From positions 38,223,404-38,287,403 of the forward strand of contig CM032122.1 of the NCBI GenBank assembly GCA_018894105.1: DNA of 64,000 bases, read 5' to 3'. The stretch comes from Jacaranda mimosifolia (taxonomy: Eukaryota > Streptophyta > Magnoliopsida > Lamiales > Bignoniaceae). The notes beneath the pieces were generated by a model. That model did no database searches, was not told the origin of the DNA, and saw nothing but the letters and a program-made list of their open reading frames with translations. A program made the translations under genes and the position numbers. How positions within the stretch are numbered: the stretch's first letter is position 1; every line of letters starts with the position of its first letter. Of this stretch, positions 13,401-25,608 are shown one piece after another.

Positions 13401-14770
13401 GAATTTTAATGCTTGTTCTATTCCAGGTTAAATCTAGAATGATGGGAGATTCAATCTACAAAGGCACTATAGATTGCTTCTTCAAAACATTAAAAACTGA
13501 GGTATATATTCTCTTTTCTTTTCCATTTAGGACAATGCTGAGCGGTTATAATATATTGGAATTTTGTCCTGCATTAAGTCTTCTACTGCTTCAGTTTTAC
13601 AGTTATCAGAGGATGTATGAGGACTTGTATGTTCACATGACATGACGTAGAAGTTATTTCCCTTTGTTTTTGAGTTCACTTCTCACCTAGAATTTAGAAC
13701 TCAAATATCACCCAAGAGGGTTATTAGTCCTTCAAAAATCATCTTGCTACTTGAAAACTTGATATGTGAAGTATGGTAGTGGATTGCTCTAATGCAAAAT
13801 AATAAATATTTCAAGGATTATAAAAATAGTAAAAGTAGGAATTTTCGGTGAGAAACATACACATCTCACGCTTGAATCACCTTGCTTTCTTCTCTGTATA
13901 GAATGTAGAAGTATGAACATATGTGCTGTATTTGACGAATGGTTACTTGGGGTTGGCTAGTATTCTCTTTTTTCATTTTTAATTGTGCTCATTTACACAC
14001 TTTTGTATTACATAAGCTAAATCATACCTCTGTGTAACTATAGATACTATTCCTTCCAGTGATCGTCCCCAGCCCTTCATGAAAAGCATGGCTTCAGAAG
14101 AGAATGAAAATTCATAGTTCTTATTTCTATTCTCTTTTGCTTTGGTTTTCTGCTGCCACTGCCTGTGTTTGGTTTCTGAGAATTTTACAGTTTTATTTTC
14201 TAAAGCAAAAGTTCAACTTGCCAGAATAATTGAGAGCACTCCTTGGTTTTTGCATGAGACGTTTGAAATAACTGCTTAGAAAATTTGATAAGTTGGATAT
14301 TTCATCATTTGGGTACATTTTCTGCACGGTTTTTCCCTATTTTTGTCATTGCCGTGTCTGGATTTAATTATTGTCATTAGCAGGGATTCTTTGCTTTTTA
14401 CAAGGGATTCTTCCCAAATTTCGGTCGACTTGGATTGTGGAACGTTATTATGTTTTTGACTCTGGAACAAGTAAGATGGTTCATCTTTTTCATATGTAAA
14501 TTTTGACATCAGCTTTTTATGAGAAACTGAGAATATTGAACCATTCCATAGAAGAATTTAGCTGCCAGAAAATGAACGGAATTAGAAATAAAGAATTGGT
14601 TCTCCTACATGATGTGTTATATAATTCGTTGATCTTCTGGAAAATCTGGACAAATGCAGGAAATTTAATCAGATTCTTTGAAAATTGCAGAGAAACTAGA
14701 CCGTATTTGTTTCCAATTAGCAATAATGTGTTCCATGTCTTTATTGCAGGTCAAAAAATTCTTTATTTGA
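10436..14770 (+). CDS. UCP2: Mitochondrial uncoupling protein / dicarboxylate carrier (PUMP2 type), 9 exons, 296 aa
   Basis: This is an inner-membrane carrier of the mitochondrial carrier family; plant uncoupling proteins move protons/fatty acid anions and exchange dicarboxylates such as aspartate and glutamate. Exons: 10436-10507, 11652-11870, 11981-12059, 12144-12277, 12354-12452, 12563-12667, 13427-13501, 14384-14470, 14750-14770. All introns are GT-AG and the total is 891 bases. The three carrier signatures are in place: [22 protein letters not shown] and SPVDVVKSRMM, one at the start of each repeat. Further family blocks include [33 protein letters not shown] and [20 protein letters not shown]. 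The short acidic N-terminus and the ALLTGAIAI block fit PUMP2 better than PUMP1. The last exon encodes only VKKFFI and a stop, so the C-terminus is a little shorter than the roughly 305-residue Arabidopsis protein. The gene is convergent with GIL1. Confidence 0.94.
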
Positions 14771-15488
14771 CAAGGTCACAGAATATTACACCCCAATTTT
14801 TTGTTTTGATTGGCAACAATCAATTTAGCTTGTGTTGTGGTTAGCCTCAAAACTGGAAACTTATGATTTTGGAAACTGTTCCTCTCCAGAATTGTAGCCA
14901 TAGCAGTTCAGATTACCAACATATATACGCATAAATGGTGATTTTTTCTTGTGGAATCGACATTCATAGCGCTCCACTTAAATTGGATGACGATGAGCAT
15001 GCCATGCTATATAGACGGGTGGTTCCCCCACCAAACTTGGCAGGCAATTTGATCACTTGGAAAGCCGGACGTATACATGTGAGCTTAGAAAGATTTCTGT
15101 AGATGGATGTATGAACAATGTAATATTGTAACATTAGAATGTTGGATTAAATTACACAATTGAAATATATTTACTCATTATTTCGTACTACACATCGAGA
15201 TTCCTGAATTTAAAGCAGGAAGCGCTTGGTAATTCTTGCTTTCGTCTTAGGATTCCCAAATAGGAGATTGTTTTTGGCAGCCAGTGTAAAGTTATGTTGT
15301 GCAATCCATACTGGACCGGCTCAAAACAGAAACATGGGGCAAAGCATTTTCTCAGAGAGACTACCATATATTGCACAAAAATACAGCAGGATAAAACCCA
15401 TGAAGAAACAACAAGTTCTACAACAGGCATAACTGAAATTCTTTCTACATAAAAACTAAGTTCGAGTGCTAGGTCCTTGAGCTAATCT
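14771..15488. other. Convergent spacer between UCP2 and GIL1
   Basis: About 720 bases separate two stop codons, so this stretch holds both 3' UTRs. Only short chance ORFs are present. I cannot point to a clear polyadenylation signal on either strand, although AT-rich sequence near 15110-15185 is a plausible end for both transcripts. Confidence 0.5.
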
Positions 15489-18096
15489 TCATCCATTCTT
15501 AGGAACCAGATAAACCCTGGCCTTGATAATCGACCTGTTTCCAAGCTTAAACCCTGGACTCACAGGGAACCCTACAACCATGGACATTCCCATCTTATGT
15601 CCCCCACTGTTACCAGAAGTCCTCACCACACTCTCCATATACTGAGGATGAAACTCGGCCCCTCTACTTGCCTCAAAATGGCTGGGAGGTGGGTCAAGGG
15701 AAAATGCCAGCAAATGCAGCAACCAAACAGCCTTAGCTAATCCCAAGAATTCCCCATAAAACTGAGTCCTGGGGTGGTGGCCATCCAGCACCTGGCGTCT
15801 CTGCTCCAAGTCCGCGAACAATGACTCCTCCATCTTGGGGTGCACAATGGAAAGGTATTTCTTGAAACAGAAGTTCCCGAAACTACAAGTGGGCAAAATG
15901 CTGAGGAGTTCAAGAGGGTCCATTGCCTTCATGTCACGGTACTGAGTGAAGCAGTCTGTACGGTGCTGATCCGGGTGGAGTATTGAGGAAAGACTGCCAT
16001 CCATGTAAAACGTCTCGTGGTCAAAGCCTTGGAAGATTTTCCGATTAACGTAAGATTCCAAAGCATACTTTGCATGATTGCCCCCAACTATCGAGTCGGT
16101 GAATATTGTGGTATTATTAATATTTATTGTAGCTGTGGTGGAAGCTGCAGCAGCTTCAATGGATCGAACAGCAGCAGCAATGTCCCAATGTGCCGAGCGC
16201 ATGAGGGAGAGGAGTAGGGATGTGTAGGCTTTCGAGGCTTCTTTTACTAAGCTCATGGTGGCTTCAAATAGCTCCACTGCTGGAGCCGTTGCTACTGTCA
16301 AAGATAATAATGTTGGATGTATCAATCATTCAATCCTATGAATGAACAACTTGATTAAGTTTTTGACGCACTTCTATATTATTCATTGTATATATATTAA
16401 GGGCTTGTTTGCTTTGTATGATAAGATAGATAGATACATTTTCAAATCTTATCTTTTGTTTGTTTCACATTTTTATGGCCCATTATACATTTGCGGGGGC
16501 CGACATGGTATCATGAGCCAAGCTAGTTTAAGGATCATGCCAGGATAGTTTGATTTATTTTCCATCCTTTTAAATCTGATATAATAAGAAATGAAAAAAT
16601 CATTTTTACCCCTCATATGAAAACCCTAACCATCATTTTGAAAATATACCTTCTTAGAAGTTAGGACATTTTGGACATTACAAAGTGTAATCTTATTAAG
16701 CAATCTTGCTAACCAAGCATTATATAATGTCAAGAGTGGTATATCACTAATTTTTAAAATTAAAGCAAACAACATATTACATGATATTGAATAATATTTC
16801 TAATTTATGTATCATTAGTATATGAATCTTGACTTATCTTATATGCCCAAGCAAACAAATCCACAGTGTATTTTATTCATAATTAATTACTTTTATAAGG
16901 AATATTTCATTAGAAGGATGTGACAAACATCTAAGATCTTATGATATCAAAATTGTTGAAAATCAAAAAAATTAATGACCAGACCAAAATTTCAATTTCT
17001 AGCTTGAGTCGCTAGAGTATGGCTTATAAGATATGTAAGTCAAATAAAATGTCGAGAAGGATTATTACAACTTATTTGGTTTTGTCTTCAAAATCAATTT
17101 TTTATTTTTTTCTTTATTTAAAAATTAATTATCATCGTCTTTTCCATATTTTACTAAAATTATAACTCATTTTTATCATAAATTACATTATGTTTTATAT
17201 ATATATATATTTATATTTATTACTATCACTCTTCATTTACAATCAACTAAACTTTGTATAATTATTATTTTTTATCAATATATCCAAATATAAATTTATT
17301 TTCAAATCACTTTCTCTAATTAGGTATTTAAATTTTGAAAATAATAAAAATAAAAAAATGAAAATAAAAGCATATAAAAAGGGGCAGTTATTGCTTAAAC
17401 TGGCACGTAGACAAAAAACGAGGAAAAGAAATGTATTTATGAAGGGTATATTTGTGATTTTAGCTACTGACCTTGAGTGGTGCAGCTGACTCGTCTCTTC
17501 GACTTCCCCTTTGACTTCCCACTGATGCGGTCGAAAGACGTCGCCGTTTTGAGCTTCTCCTTCAGGTTCTCGACCTCCGTTTGCTTCGCCTTCACTTCCC
17601 TCTTCAGCTCCGCCACCGCCGACTCGTACGGCGCCACCACCTCCCGCAGCGTCCCCGCGCCCACTCCCCACCTACCTGCCCGGCCTCCTCCGCCGCCCAC
17701 GCTCCGCCTGAATCTCTCTCTGAGTAGACCCAGCCGCCGGAGCTCGCCCACCACCGCCACATCAGCGACGCGCATTTTGTCTGGATCCCAGGGGCAGTGC
17801 GCCTCCTGAAGACTAACATACGCCCGCTTCATGGCCGAAACGGCGTCAAACACCTGACTCATCATCATTTCCAGCTCCATTACCCTCGGCGGATCCTCCT
17901 CATCGTTCTTAGCGCCTTCCCAGTTGGTGTGAATCTTGAACTCTTCCTCCTCCTCCTCCGCCTCGTTATCGAAGTCCTCCTCTTCCTCGGCGGCTGAGAT
18001 GTCGTCGGGGCGGGCGACGCCGGCGAGGGGGTGGAGGAGACAAGAAGCGGTGACCCGTTGGATCAGATCCGAGAAATTGGAAACCTTATTGGCCAT
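15489..18096 (-). CDS. GIL1: GIL1 (GRAVITROPIC IN THE LIGHT 1), DUF641 family, 2 exons, 476 aa
   Basis: GIL1 acts in phytochrome-dependent control of hypocotyl growth direction; its biochemical role is unknown. Exon 1 is 18096-17472 and exon 2 is 16294-15489, with a GT-AG intron between. The two parts total 1431 bases and splice in frame (CTTQ joined to VATAPAVELFE). The N-terminus MANKVSNFSDLIQRVTASCL is the family signature. An acidic run follows (residues about 36-53), then the DUF641 block with AMKRAYVSLQEAHCPWDP and a coiled-coil stretch rich in Lys and Glu near residues 155-190. Exon 2 carries the GIL1 C-terminal domain, including HWDIAAAVRSIEAA, KIFQGFDHETFYMDGSLSS, KAMDPLELL and FYGEFLGLAKAVWLLHLLAF. 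Exon 1 is GC-rich while exon 2 is ordinary, and a Gly/Arg-rich run near residue 137 looks like local expansion. The 1177-base intron holds a probable MITE. Confidence 0.93.
16401..16862. mobile_element. Tourist-like MITE inside the GIL1 intron
   Basis: The left end GGGCTTGTTTGCTTTGTATG is mirrored at the right end, whose reverse complement begins GGATTTGTTTGCTTGGGCAT. Both arms continue with a similar AATAAGATA-type block. The termini resemble PIF/Harbinger (Tourist) MITEs. A clean 3-bp target duplication is not visible (TAA against ACA), so the edges may have mutated. It lies within the transcribed intron of GIL1 and carries no gene. Confidence 0.45.
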
Positions 18097-20221
18097 TCTC
18101 TTGAGGCCTCGTCCGTTTCTGGAAAGATTTGAGATTTTGCTGGTTGAATTAGAATGATTGCAACTTTAATTGCCAGGGTAGTAGCAGTACGCTTGCTAAT
18201 CACTAACCAATAACTACGGTAAATTATTATATACTTGCCATGATATGGTAAATAAGTCAATAAATAATGAAAAAAATAATATTTGTTTTCCATAAATTAA
18301 TATTCATATTTTTGTTTCAGTTCTTTTACTACTTTTAAGTTATAAATTTATAACTTAGTATTTAATTTTATTTTCTTATATAAATAAAAACATTATATCT
18401 TCATTTGTGCGGATAAATTCATTTATTTTATATGTATTACTGCTAAATTTTGCATTAAATTAATTATTATAATATTATTGAAAATTAAAATGTCATTTGC
18501 CAAATTTGTTAAAATTGTATTTATCTAATAAGAAGTTTAGAATTTAAATTATGAATATACACATATGGTTTATATCATCTATTCAAATTTATGTTCCATC
18601 TCATATTTTATTTCATGGATATATGACACGTGTGTTAAATATTTTTTTATAAAAATAATTAATTGAAAATAAGATATACTTGACGTATATATATTAAGTT
18701 GGAATAAAAAATGAAACATGGAGTGGAATAAAGGATCCGAAGTGATACACATATGAATTATAAACTTGAATTTCTATCTTCTTTCATCTAGTTGGTAAGT
18801 TCATATATAGTAAGTAACGTTGATAATAGTTGTTAATATATGATTATTAATTAATTATTTTACAATTAATATTTTTGATATAAATAATATAATAAAGTAC
18901 AAAACTTCTTCACCAAAAAAGACAAATTTTAGGAAAATTGATTTGCAAATTTTGATTTTGATACAACTGATTTCTACAATGATGATTTTATGATATTACA
19001 CTAGCTAACTTATTGATTTATAAACTTTTTAAATGTTGATTACCTGAAAATTTCATATGAAACTAAATATAATAATTTGGGAGTAACTTTTTGATATGTT
19101 CTTTAATTTATTAGCTACATTAATCCCGTTAAAATAAAAAAGCGTAAAAAAAATAAAAATAAAAACTAACATCTTTTTTCTCCCTCAACCTAACGTTTTA
19201 TGCTTTTCTCTTGTTTATATTTCTCTTTTTAACTCTCTGTTTGTTTTAAAAATGTGAAAATTTAATTAAAAATTAGTAGTAAGTGTATAAATTAATATAT
19301 ATGTTGGATTTATTGTTTTTATCATCTTTTTATTTGAAAACTAATCGCCTTATCAGCCCACTCATAGCCCTTACGAAACCCAGTCATCTCAAGCCGAATG
19401 TGACCTTATACAGTATTTTGCGTTGTCAAATATATAAAGAAATAAAATTACGTATTTACTAACAGTTATAACTTTTAACCTAGTAATAAGCGTTTAATCT
19501 AACAATATAAACTAAAAGTGATTTTAGTTTAATTGAGAAGTCTATTTTAGACTTGGGGCCATAGGATGAAATGGATCTCTCTCTCTCTCTCTCTAACCAA
19601 AGCCATCATTACAATTTGTTTACATATTATTGAGAAGAAGAAAACAGTTAGTACATAAATCATATTCATCTTCCAATTAATCATTGCAAGTGATGTGTAA
19701 CTAATGCCAAATAACTCTCAAGTACGTCTTTTTTAATAACATATATTTATTTCTTAACCATCATATCCATAATTCACAAGAACCAATTATGTCACTTGTG
19801 AGTGGACATACACACACACATATATTTAAGTTACTTAAATATTTTTTAAAATATTTTGAGAACTTATAAAATATCATAAAATATTTGATAAATTTTTTAA
19901 GAAATAGTATTTAATTTTCAGCATGCATCGATTCTGTAATCAATTTCATGAGTGAAAACTTATTAATTTAACTATCCATGTAACACAGTGTGTATATATA
20001 AATAAAAAAATAAAAAAACTATCCACATAACACAAGGAAAAGATCTTAGAAAAATAAAGTTTTATATATTATTTTGGGAAAGTACTTTTATAGAATATTT
20101 TGAAGAGCTTATAAGTTCATTGAAACACTGTCTTAGTAAGAAAGTAATAAGAATTAGATTATATCAGCAATAAATCTGATACTATACCATAATTATTTAA
20201 TATTTAACAAATACAAATTTT
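18097..20221. other. AT-rich intergenic DNA between GIL1 and the small gene
   Basis: The first part is the GIL1 promoter. One copy of the five-member MITE family lies at about 18580-18750, and a (CT)n run is at 19575-19595. The remainder is AT-rich with no ORF of interest. Confidence 0.55.
18580..18750. mobile_element. MITE family A, copy 1
   Basis: This is one of five copies of a 155-200 bp AT-rich element. The shared order is a TATTTYATTTTATGGATATATGA block, ACRTGTRTTAAATATTTTTTTATAAAAATAATTAATT, an ACTTGRC/ATATATAT core, TTGGAATA and a GGAATAAAGGATCCRAAGTG end. The two ends are imperfect inverted repeats of about 25 bases. Exact borders and target duplication are not resolved. Confidence 0.6.
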
Positions 20222-20661
20222 TTATAAATGTGGGGGAATTTGGGTGTTGGGGGGGTGGGGAGCTGACCTGTGATTGTTGTGGGAACAAGGGTGGGAATGG
20301 GATCTTAAGGAGATAATGGTGTGTTTGGTGAGTGGATCCCTCTGGAATGGCACTGAGTACACATAACCTTCTTCCTCCATTTCCTCATCACTAATTTTGC
20401 ACCTTGTTTTCTTCGCCCTGCAAATTGCTCCAAACATGCCACTATATATAATTAATCACTTAATTATCAACTTATATATAATTAGTTTATAATTTCAACA
20501 AATAATTGCTAATCAGTTGCTTATTCGCAAATATGCAATTAGCATGCACTAATAAGTAACTTATAAATTTCATAAATTCATCGCATAAATTAAATGAAAT
20601 TGAAAGCTAATTGTAACCTTGATTTCTCACGACAAAATGGCCGAAACATATTTGGCAGCAT
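20222..20661 (-). CDS. Small unrecognised two-exon gene, 79 aa
   Basis: Exon 1 is 20661-20618 (MLPNMFRPFCREKSR) and exon 2 is 20417-20222; a 200-base AT-rich intron lies between. The donor AG|GTTACA and acceptor TTTGCAG|G join in frame, and the 240 coding bases end at a TAA. The product is small and basic at the start. A middle stretch, ISDEEMEEEGYVYSVPFQRD, is followed by a Ser/His/Pro-rich tail. No signal peptide or membrane segment is visible. A (GA)n run at 20669-20691 lies just upstream, a common plant 5' leader feature. An alternative is a single-exon start at 20437, but that Met falls in what looks like intron. I do not recognise the family. The GC content of exon 2 stands out from its surroundings, which supports a real gene. 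It could be a fragment of a longer gene or a regulatory small protein. Confidence 0.5.
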
Positions 20662-20668
20662 AACTTTG

Positions 20669-20691
20669 AGAGAGAGAGAGAGAGAGAGAGA
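20669..20691 (+). repeat. (GA)n microsatellite in the putative 5' leader of the small gene
   Basis: About eleven GA units lie immediately upstream (minus-strand sense CT) of the start codon proposed for the 79-codon gene. CT/GA tracts are frequent in plant 5' UTRs and core promoters, so it weakly supports transcription on the minus strand. Confidence 0.8.
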
Positions 20692-21824
20692 TGAGGCATA
20701 AAATGCTTCGAAAACCCTAGTACTTATAGAGCAAGTTGAGGATTAGGCAGCTCAATTGAAAAAAAAAAAAAAGGAATTTGATTTGGATAAATTCTTTATA
20801 TTACTTTATAATTTTCTTTTTAAAGCAGTAATGTAATTCGATCATTGTCAAACAGAGCATTTAATAAAAAAGAGTTTATAAATTAATTTAAAAATAAAAT
20901 ATTAATATTATAAAAACATATGTTTATTTAGTTTTTCTTTTGTAAAAATCATGATGAACACTTATATTTTAATCATGTAAAGTACCATGCAATATTAACA
21001 TATCGTAGAAATTTCGTCATTTTATTTTATTCATACACTTTAAAATAAAATATATCCTATAACCTCTAAACATATATCTTGTGATATGTATATATAAAAT
21101 ATTTTAAATTAATTTACAAATATACACTCGCAAAGTCAAGTTAGAATCAAATTAGTTTCTACTAGACATGTTATCATAAATATTTTAGTGTTGTATATAT
21201 CCATATAATCAAATGCTTGAAATTAATAAAATATTAAGTGTTTATGTTATAATTTAATATTTTTAATTGAGGTCATCATCCAATAAAAATGCCTTTTTAA
21301 TATTTGCTGCGAATTATTGTAAATTAAATTCCGTGGGATTATTTCAAGAGCAAAAATATGATAATGGAATAACACAATCCTTAAGTTTAGCTTCACTACA
21401 AGGGAGACAAGAAAATATAAATGATAAATATCTAGTATACCAAAATTATCATTATTTATACATATATATTTATTGGCAATTAGGAGCTTTTGATACATTA
21501 GAATAATAATTTTCATAAATTTAATTATGACAATAGCTATTTACAAGTTGTCAAATATTGAGAATTAGTGATGCGTCAATTGTGCATAAATTTTACTATT
21601 AACAATTAGTAAAATATGTAAAGTAACGTAATAACAAAAATTAACATAGTTAACAGTAAAATTGCCTACTAAGTTATTCCTAATCTTTAATGTTGATAAT
21701 TTAGACATATTTTTTTATTGTTATTAAATTTATAACACTGATAAAAAAAAAATATTTATCATCTAATATCTTTTATAAGTAATTAATTTTCACATCATCA
21801 AGTAGTATTTTATAATTAATATTA

Positions 21825-22181
21825 GGAAAAATTGTAAAAATAGGATTGTCACTATAGCTAATTTGCAATGTAGGATCAAATTTTTTTGTGATATTAAAAT
21901 ATAGTCGGACCAAAACTCATTAAAATTCAATAAAAATAAGGACAATGATCACCAAAAAACACAATCAGCACCGATGATTGCTTGCGTGGCCTCTGCGATG
22001 TTCCATGCATGTGCCAAGCAAGCGCTACGCAAGCAATCAACGACGCTAATTGTATTTTCCAGTTGTTGTTGTCTTTTTTATCGATTTTTAATGAATTTCA
22101 GTCCTACTTTAATACCATCCCATATTTCGGTCCTAAAACGCAAAATGGCCATTGCTACGGTCCTAGTTTTGCAATTTTTCC
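21825..22181. mobile_element. Mutator-like foldback MITE with perfect 9-bp target duplication
   Basis: The element starts GGAAAAATTG, and its reverse complement starts the same way. The two arms stay similar for most of their length, so nearly the whole 357 bp is one long inverted repeat. It closes in a GC-richer core with exact 12-base arms (GATTGCTTGCGT at about 21976 and ACGCAAGCAATC at about 22029). TTAATATTA flanks both sides (21816-21824 and 22182-22190), a perfect 9-bp duplication typical of Mutator-like elements. There is no transposase. Confidence 0.8.
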
Positions 22182-23461
22182 TTAATATTATTATTGTTTC
22201 TTCTGGTGTCTGTTTCTTTCTTCGAAGCCCAATATAATATATGTAGAATTAATATAGGGATAGATAGTTATAAAGGACTGATATCGTTCTCATCACATAT
22301 ATGAATGCGAGATTTAGAATTTGAATTCTAACGAACCATAAATATGCTTATATGTATAAATAATTAAACAAAAAAAGGGTGTGGCTCCAAAAGGGTATGA
22401 TAAACAAGAGGCTGAAAGAAACACTAAGGAAGATTGGATTTATTGATGTTAAATGAGCTGGAGGGTGTAGATATATATGGGTATAACTGTGAAATTTAAA
22501 TACTAGCATAGATATTTTGATGACCCATCAACAATTATTGTTGATTTTATTGGCCAAAATGCATGGCAATGAACCAACATGGGGCGTGCCAACAACAAGA
22601 TGAGTTAGGCCAGTCCCAATTGACAAGCATGCATCGATCGTCCCATGCATGTATATACATTTATCACTATCCCTAGCTAGCTAGCTAAAATGTTTTGGCC
22701 TTAGGGTTTTTGTTTTCTAATATTTGGATATATGTATATATATGTATTAGCTAGCTAGTGATTACATCAAAATTAAGTTAAATTAAAATCAATTTGATTC
22801 GAATTACATATCTATACTATTATCAAAAAGAAGGGGGTTTTGTATCTAAAATGAAAGTTATAATACCAAATTTGTTCTTTTACTTATTCACTATTCAATA
22901 AAAAATTATATGTATAAATAACCACCATTTTTCAAAAACTTCCACTACTTACCTAGTTTAATTAATTTTAATTTTTTTCTTTAATCTGATAATGAATTAT
23001 AAAAAATTTACTTTAAGTGAGTGTTGTTTTCGTAATTATACAAATTATAAATATGCATTTCAGATATACATTAATTTTTAATAAAATGAATGCGAGAATA
23101 TATATATGTAATATGATCACTCAGAAATACTTTATGCGCGCAGAAATTGCATGCAAATTACTGCTCATATAATACAAAATTTTTAAAAAAATAATTTTTT
23201 AATTGTAAAATTACTAATTAATTACGATTTTGAAGGGACCAACCATTTTCTTGCATTAAGCCAACATGTGAAACGTGGTATTAAGGAGAATAACCATGTT
23301 AAAAACGTCGAGAAGATATGTGCAAGAAGCAAAAACATTGGGTGCAGCCATAGCCTATGGGTGAAGCTAGCCATGCATGCATTATAATTAAATTCTCCAA
23401 GCTGGATATATAATTAAGTTTTTGCAATAATATTTTGATCAGATGGGAGAGTACTAATAAT

Positions 23462-23484
23462 TATATATATATATATATATATAT
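23462..23484. repeat. (AT)n microsatellite
   Basis: A pure run of about eleven AT units ends at ATGCAG. It lies in intergenic DNA with nothing coding nearby. Confidence 0.85.
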
Positions 23485-23824
23485 GCAGCTAGCTAGGTAG
23501 CAAGATAGAATAATTTTTGGAGGGTTAGATATGTATTTAGGGAAGGTGCCAATTCAATGAAAAATGATGAAGATTAGATGTCAAAAGCATGTCCCCCTCC
23601 ATATCTATATACACAGTACTGGCACAGAACTGATCAACCTCATCCTTACAAGTCTAGTCTAGCCAACTTGGCTGGCTAGTCTTTCTTGGCTTAGGCGTTT
23701 GGAAGGAATGCACATGATACTGTTCAGCCAAAAGGGGATGTCCCAATATATATATTACGATTTTGGATTCAATCCCGCAAAAGATTAGAGCATGATGATT
23801 TTTTTAATAAATATTTTTTTATGG

Positions 23825-23943
23825 GTTTTTATTTTATTTTATTTATACACACGCATATCAGGAGTCCGTTAAGGCTTGAACTTTTGACCTCCAAATTATG
23901 TGGGAGACTTATGTTGCTGGAACACAGGCTACTTGGCATATTA
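23825..23943 (-). mobile_element. tRNA-derived SINE, copy 1
   Basis: Read on the minus strand, this copy begins TGCCAAGTAGCCTGTG. It has a degenerate A-box region, then AAGTTCAAGCC at the B-box position, and ends in an A/T-rich tail. A 12-base direct repeat ATTTTTTTATGG flanks it (23813-23824 and 23944-23955). It belongs with the copies at 35564 and 44240. Confidence 0.65.
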
Positions 23944-24836
23944 ATTTTTTTATGGTTAATGTATAGTTAATCTATTGCGTTTCGAACGTATAAGACACTA
24001 ATTATTTTTGTTGCATGTAATTTAAAAAAATTACATTTACTAAAAAAATTTATAGCTCTAGCGACAAAAATAATTTTGTAGCAATTAATTTTTTGTTTGA
24101 GTTAGGCAAAAAATCCATTTTTTAATATTGTGTTAGAGCCACCAATTTTTAATGTTGGGTTATCCAGTGTTGTTGGATCACCAATTTCATTTTTTAGCGT
24201 ACGTCGGGTGTGTTAGTGCCTTACATTGATGAAATAAATAAATTATAATTTTTTATATATAACTTTGGACAATTCTCACATCTTGAACTATCTTTTGTAA
24301 TTGAGTTAAGCCCAAAGTCTATTTTTTAACATTTTTCTTGTAAGAAATACCTAATATATATTTTAGTAGACATCTTTTATGTTAAAGACACCGGGAAACT
24401 TGCCGTTTTTTTTTTTCCCGTCCCACAACTTAGAGTGCGACCCATTATTTTTAGGAGAAAATGTGGGGTTTTAACTTTTAGAGTGAGAGTATGTAGTTGA
24501 GTTCCATGTGTTATTTACAAATTAATATTGATTTGCCTACTTTGTGGTGAATGATAACCTTGCTTGATACATGCATGTATGTACGTATATGCATGCATGC
24601 ATGTGGGGCGGGCATGGATTAAGCAAATAAGCCATAAGCTCTTGGAGGCTTATAGCAGTGGGCCTATCGAGGGGGACTCTTTTTTAGAGTGGATTGAATC
24701 ACTGAACTAGTAATCCTAGTTTGAAGAGGCTGGACTGAACTGTTGGAATTTGAGCTCAGATAGGCCTAAGTTTAGGTGGTGGTGTGAGGAATTGAGGTGG
24801 GATATAAGCCTGAAATCAAGATAAGGCCTACTTTAA

Positions 24837-25572
24837 GGGGTGGCAATTTACACGAACCGATATGATATTATTGGGTTTGGGTTGGAGATTATTAAATTGA
24901 ATCGATATTGGGATGATTCGATAAACAATACGAAAATTATAGGTTGGTTTAGGTTGAATTTTGGGTAACTCGATAATAACCTGAAAATATGATAATTTGA
25001 TAGTTTTTCTATGTTTTTTGTATTTTTAAGTAATAACTCGTTATTTTTGAATAATTTAACTCCAAATTGATTTGTAAGAATTAATGATTATCATTTACTG
25101 CGTAAATTTTGACTACTTGGTGACGTTGGGATGATTATTAATCATTAAATGAGACGAATTATATTTCTTTGTTGGAATTCAACTTCATTGTTGTTAAAAT
25201 TAAGTTGTGCAAAACTTTTGGTTTGACATGAAAATTTGTATATTATTAATGTTGTAAAGGAAATTAAATGAAGTCCAATTATCAAATTGCTATGTGGTAC
25301 AAAAGTTGGGCTATTAGAGTATAATGTTGACTTTTTCTAAATTTTTTGTATAAGTTGACTTTTTTCAAAATCTTTGTATAAATTGATTATTTTATTAAGA
25401 TTTTAGTTGAATATAAAATGTGTAGGTTTTTTAGATGAATTATTAATGAAAAATAATCATATGCTGAAACAAGTTGGGTTTTGGTTAACACAAAAACTTT
25501 TAGGTGGGGTTCGGATTGAGCAAATTTTTTTGATACCCCCACCTTAACCTGACACGATACGATTGTCACCCC
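24837..25572. mobile_element. Probable hAT-like TIR element, 736 bp
   Basis: The left end GGGGTGGCAATTTACACG is mirrored at the right end, whose reverse complement reads AGGGGTGACAATCGTATC. This terminus is widespread in plant hAT-type non-autonomous elements. The flanking 8-mers TACTTTAA and TAAGTTAG match at only five positions, so the duplication has decayed or the edges are slightly off. The interior holds degenerate CGAACCGATA-type repeats and no gene. Confidence 0.55.
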
Positions 25573-25577
25573 TAAGT

Positions 25578-25580
<3 letters not shown>

Positions 25581-25608
<28 letters not shown>
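25581..25608. repeat. (GT)n microsatellite
   Basis: About 14 GT units begin directly after the right end of the TIR element at 24837-25572. Confidence 0.9.

Noticed and set aside
17477..17809. Pro/Ser-rich plus-strand frame (110 codons) opposite GIL1 exon 1
   Set aside because: A shadow of the GC-rich GIL1 exon; its composition is a direct consequence of the Gly/Arg codons on the other strand.
20222..20437. Single-exon 71-codon reading of the small gene starting at 20437
   Set aside because: The start Met lies in AT-rich intron-like sequence next to a strong acceptor (TTTGCAG); splicing to an upstream exon in phase explains the locus better.
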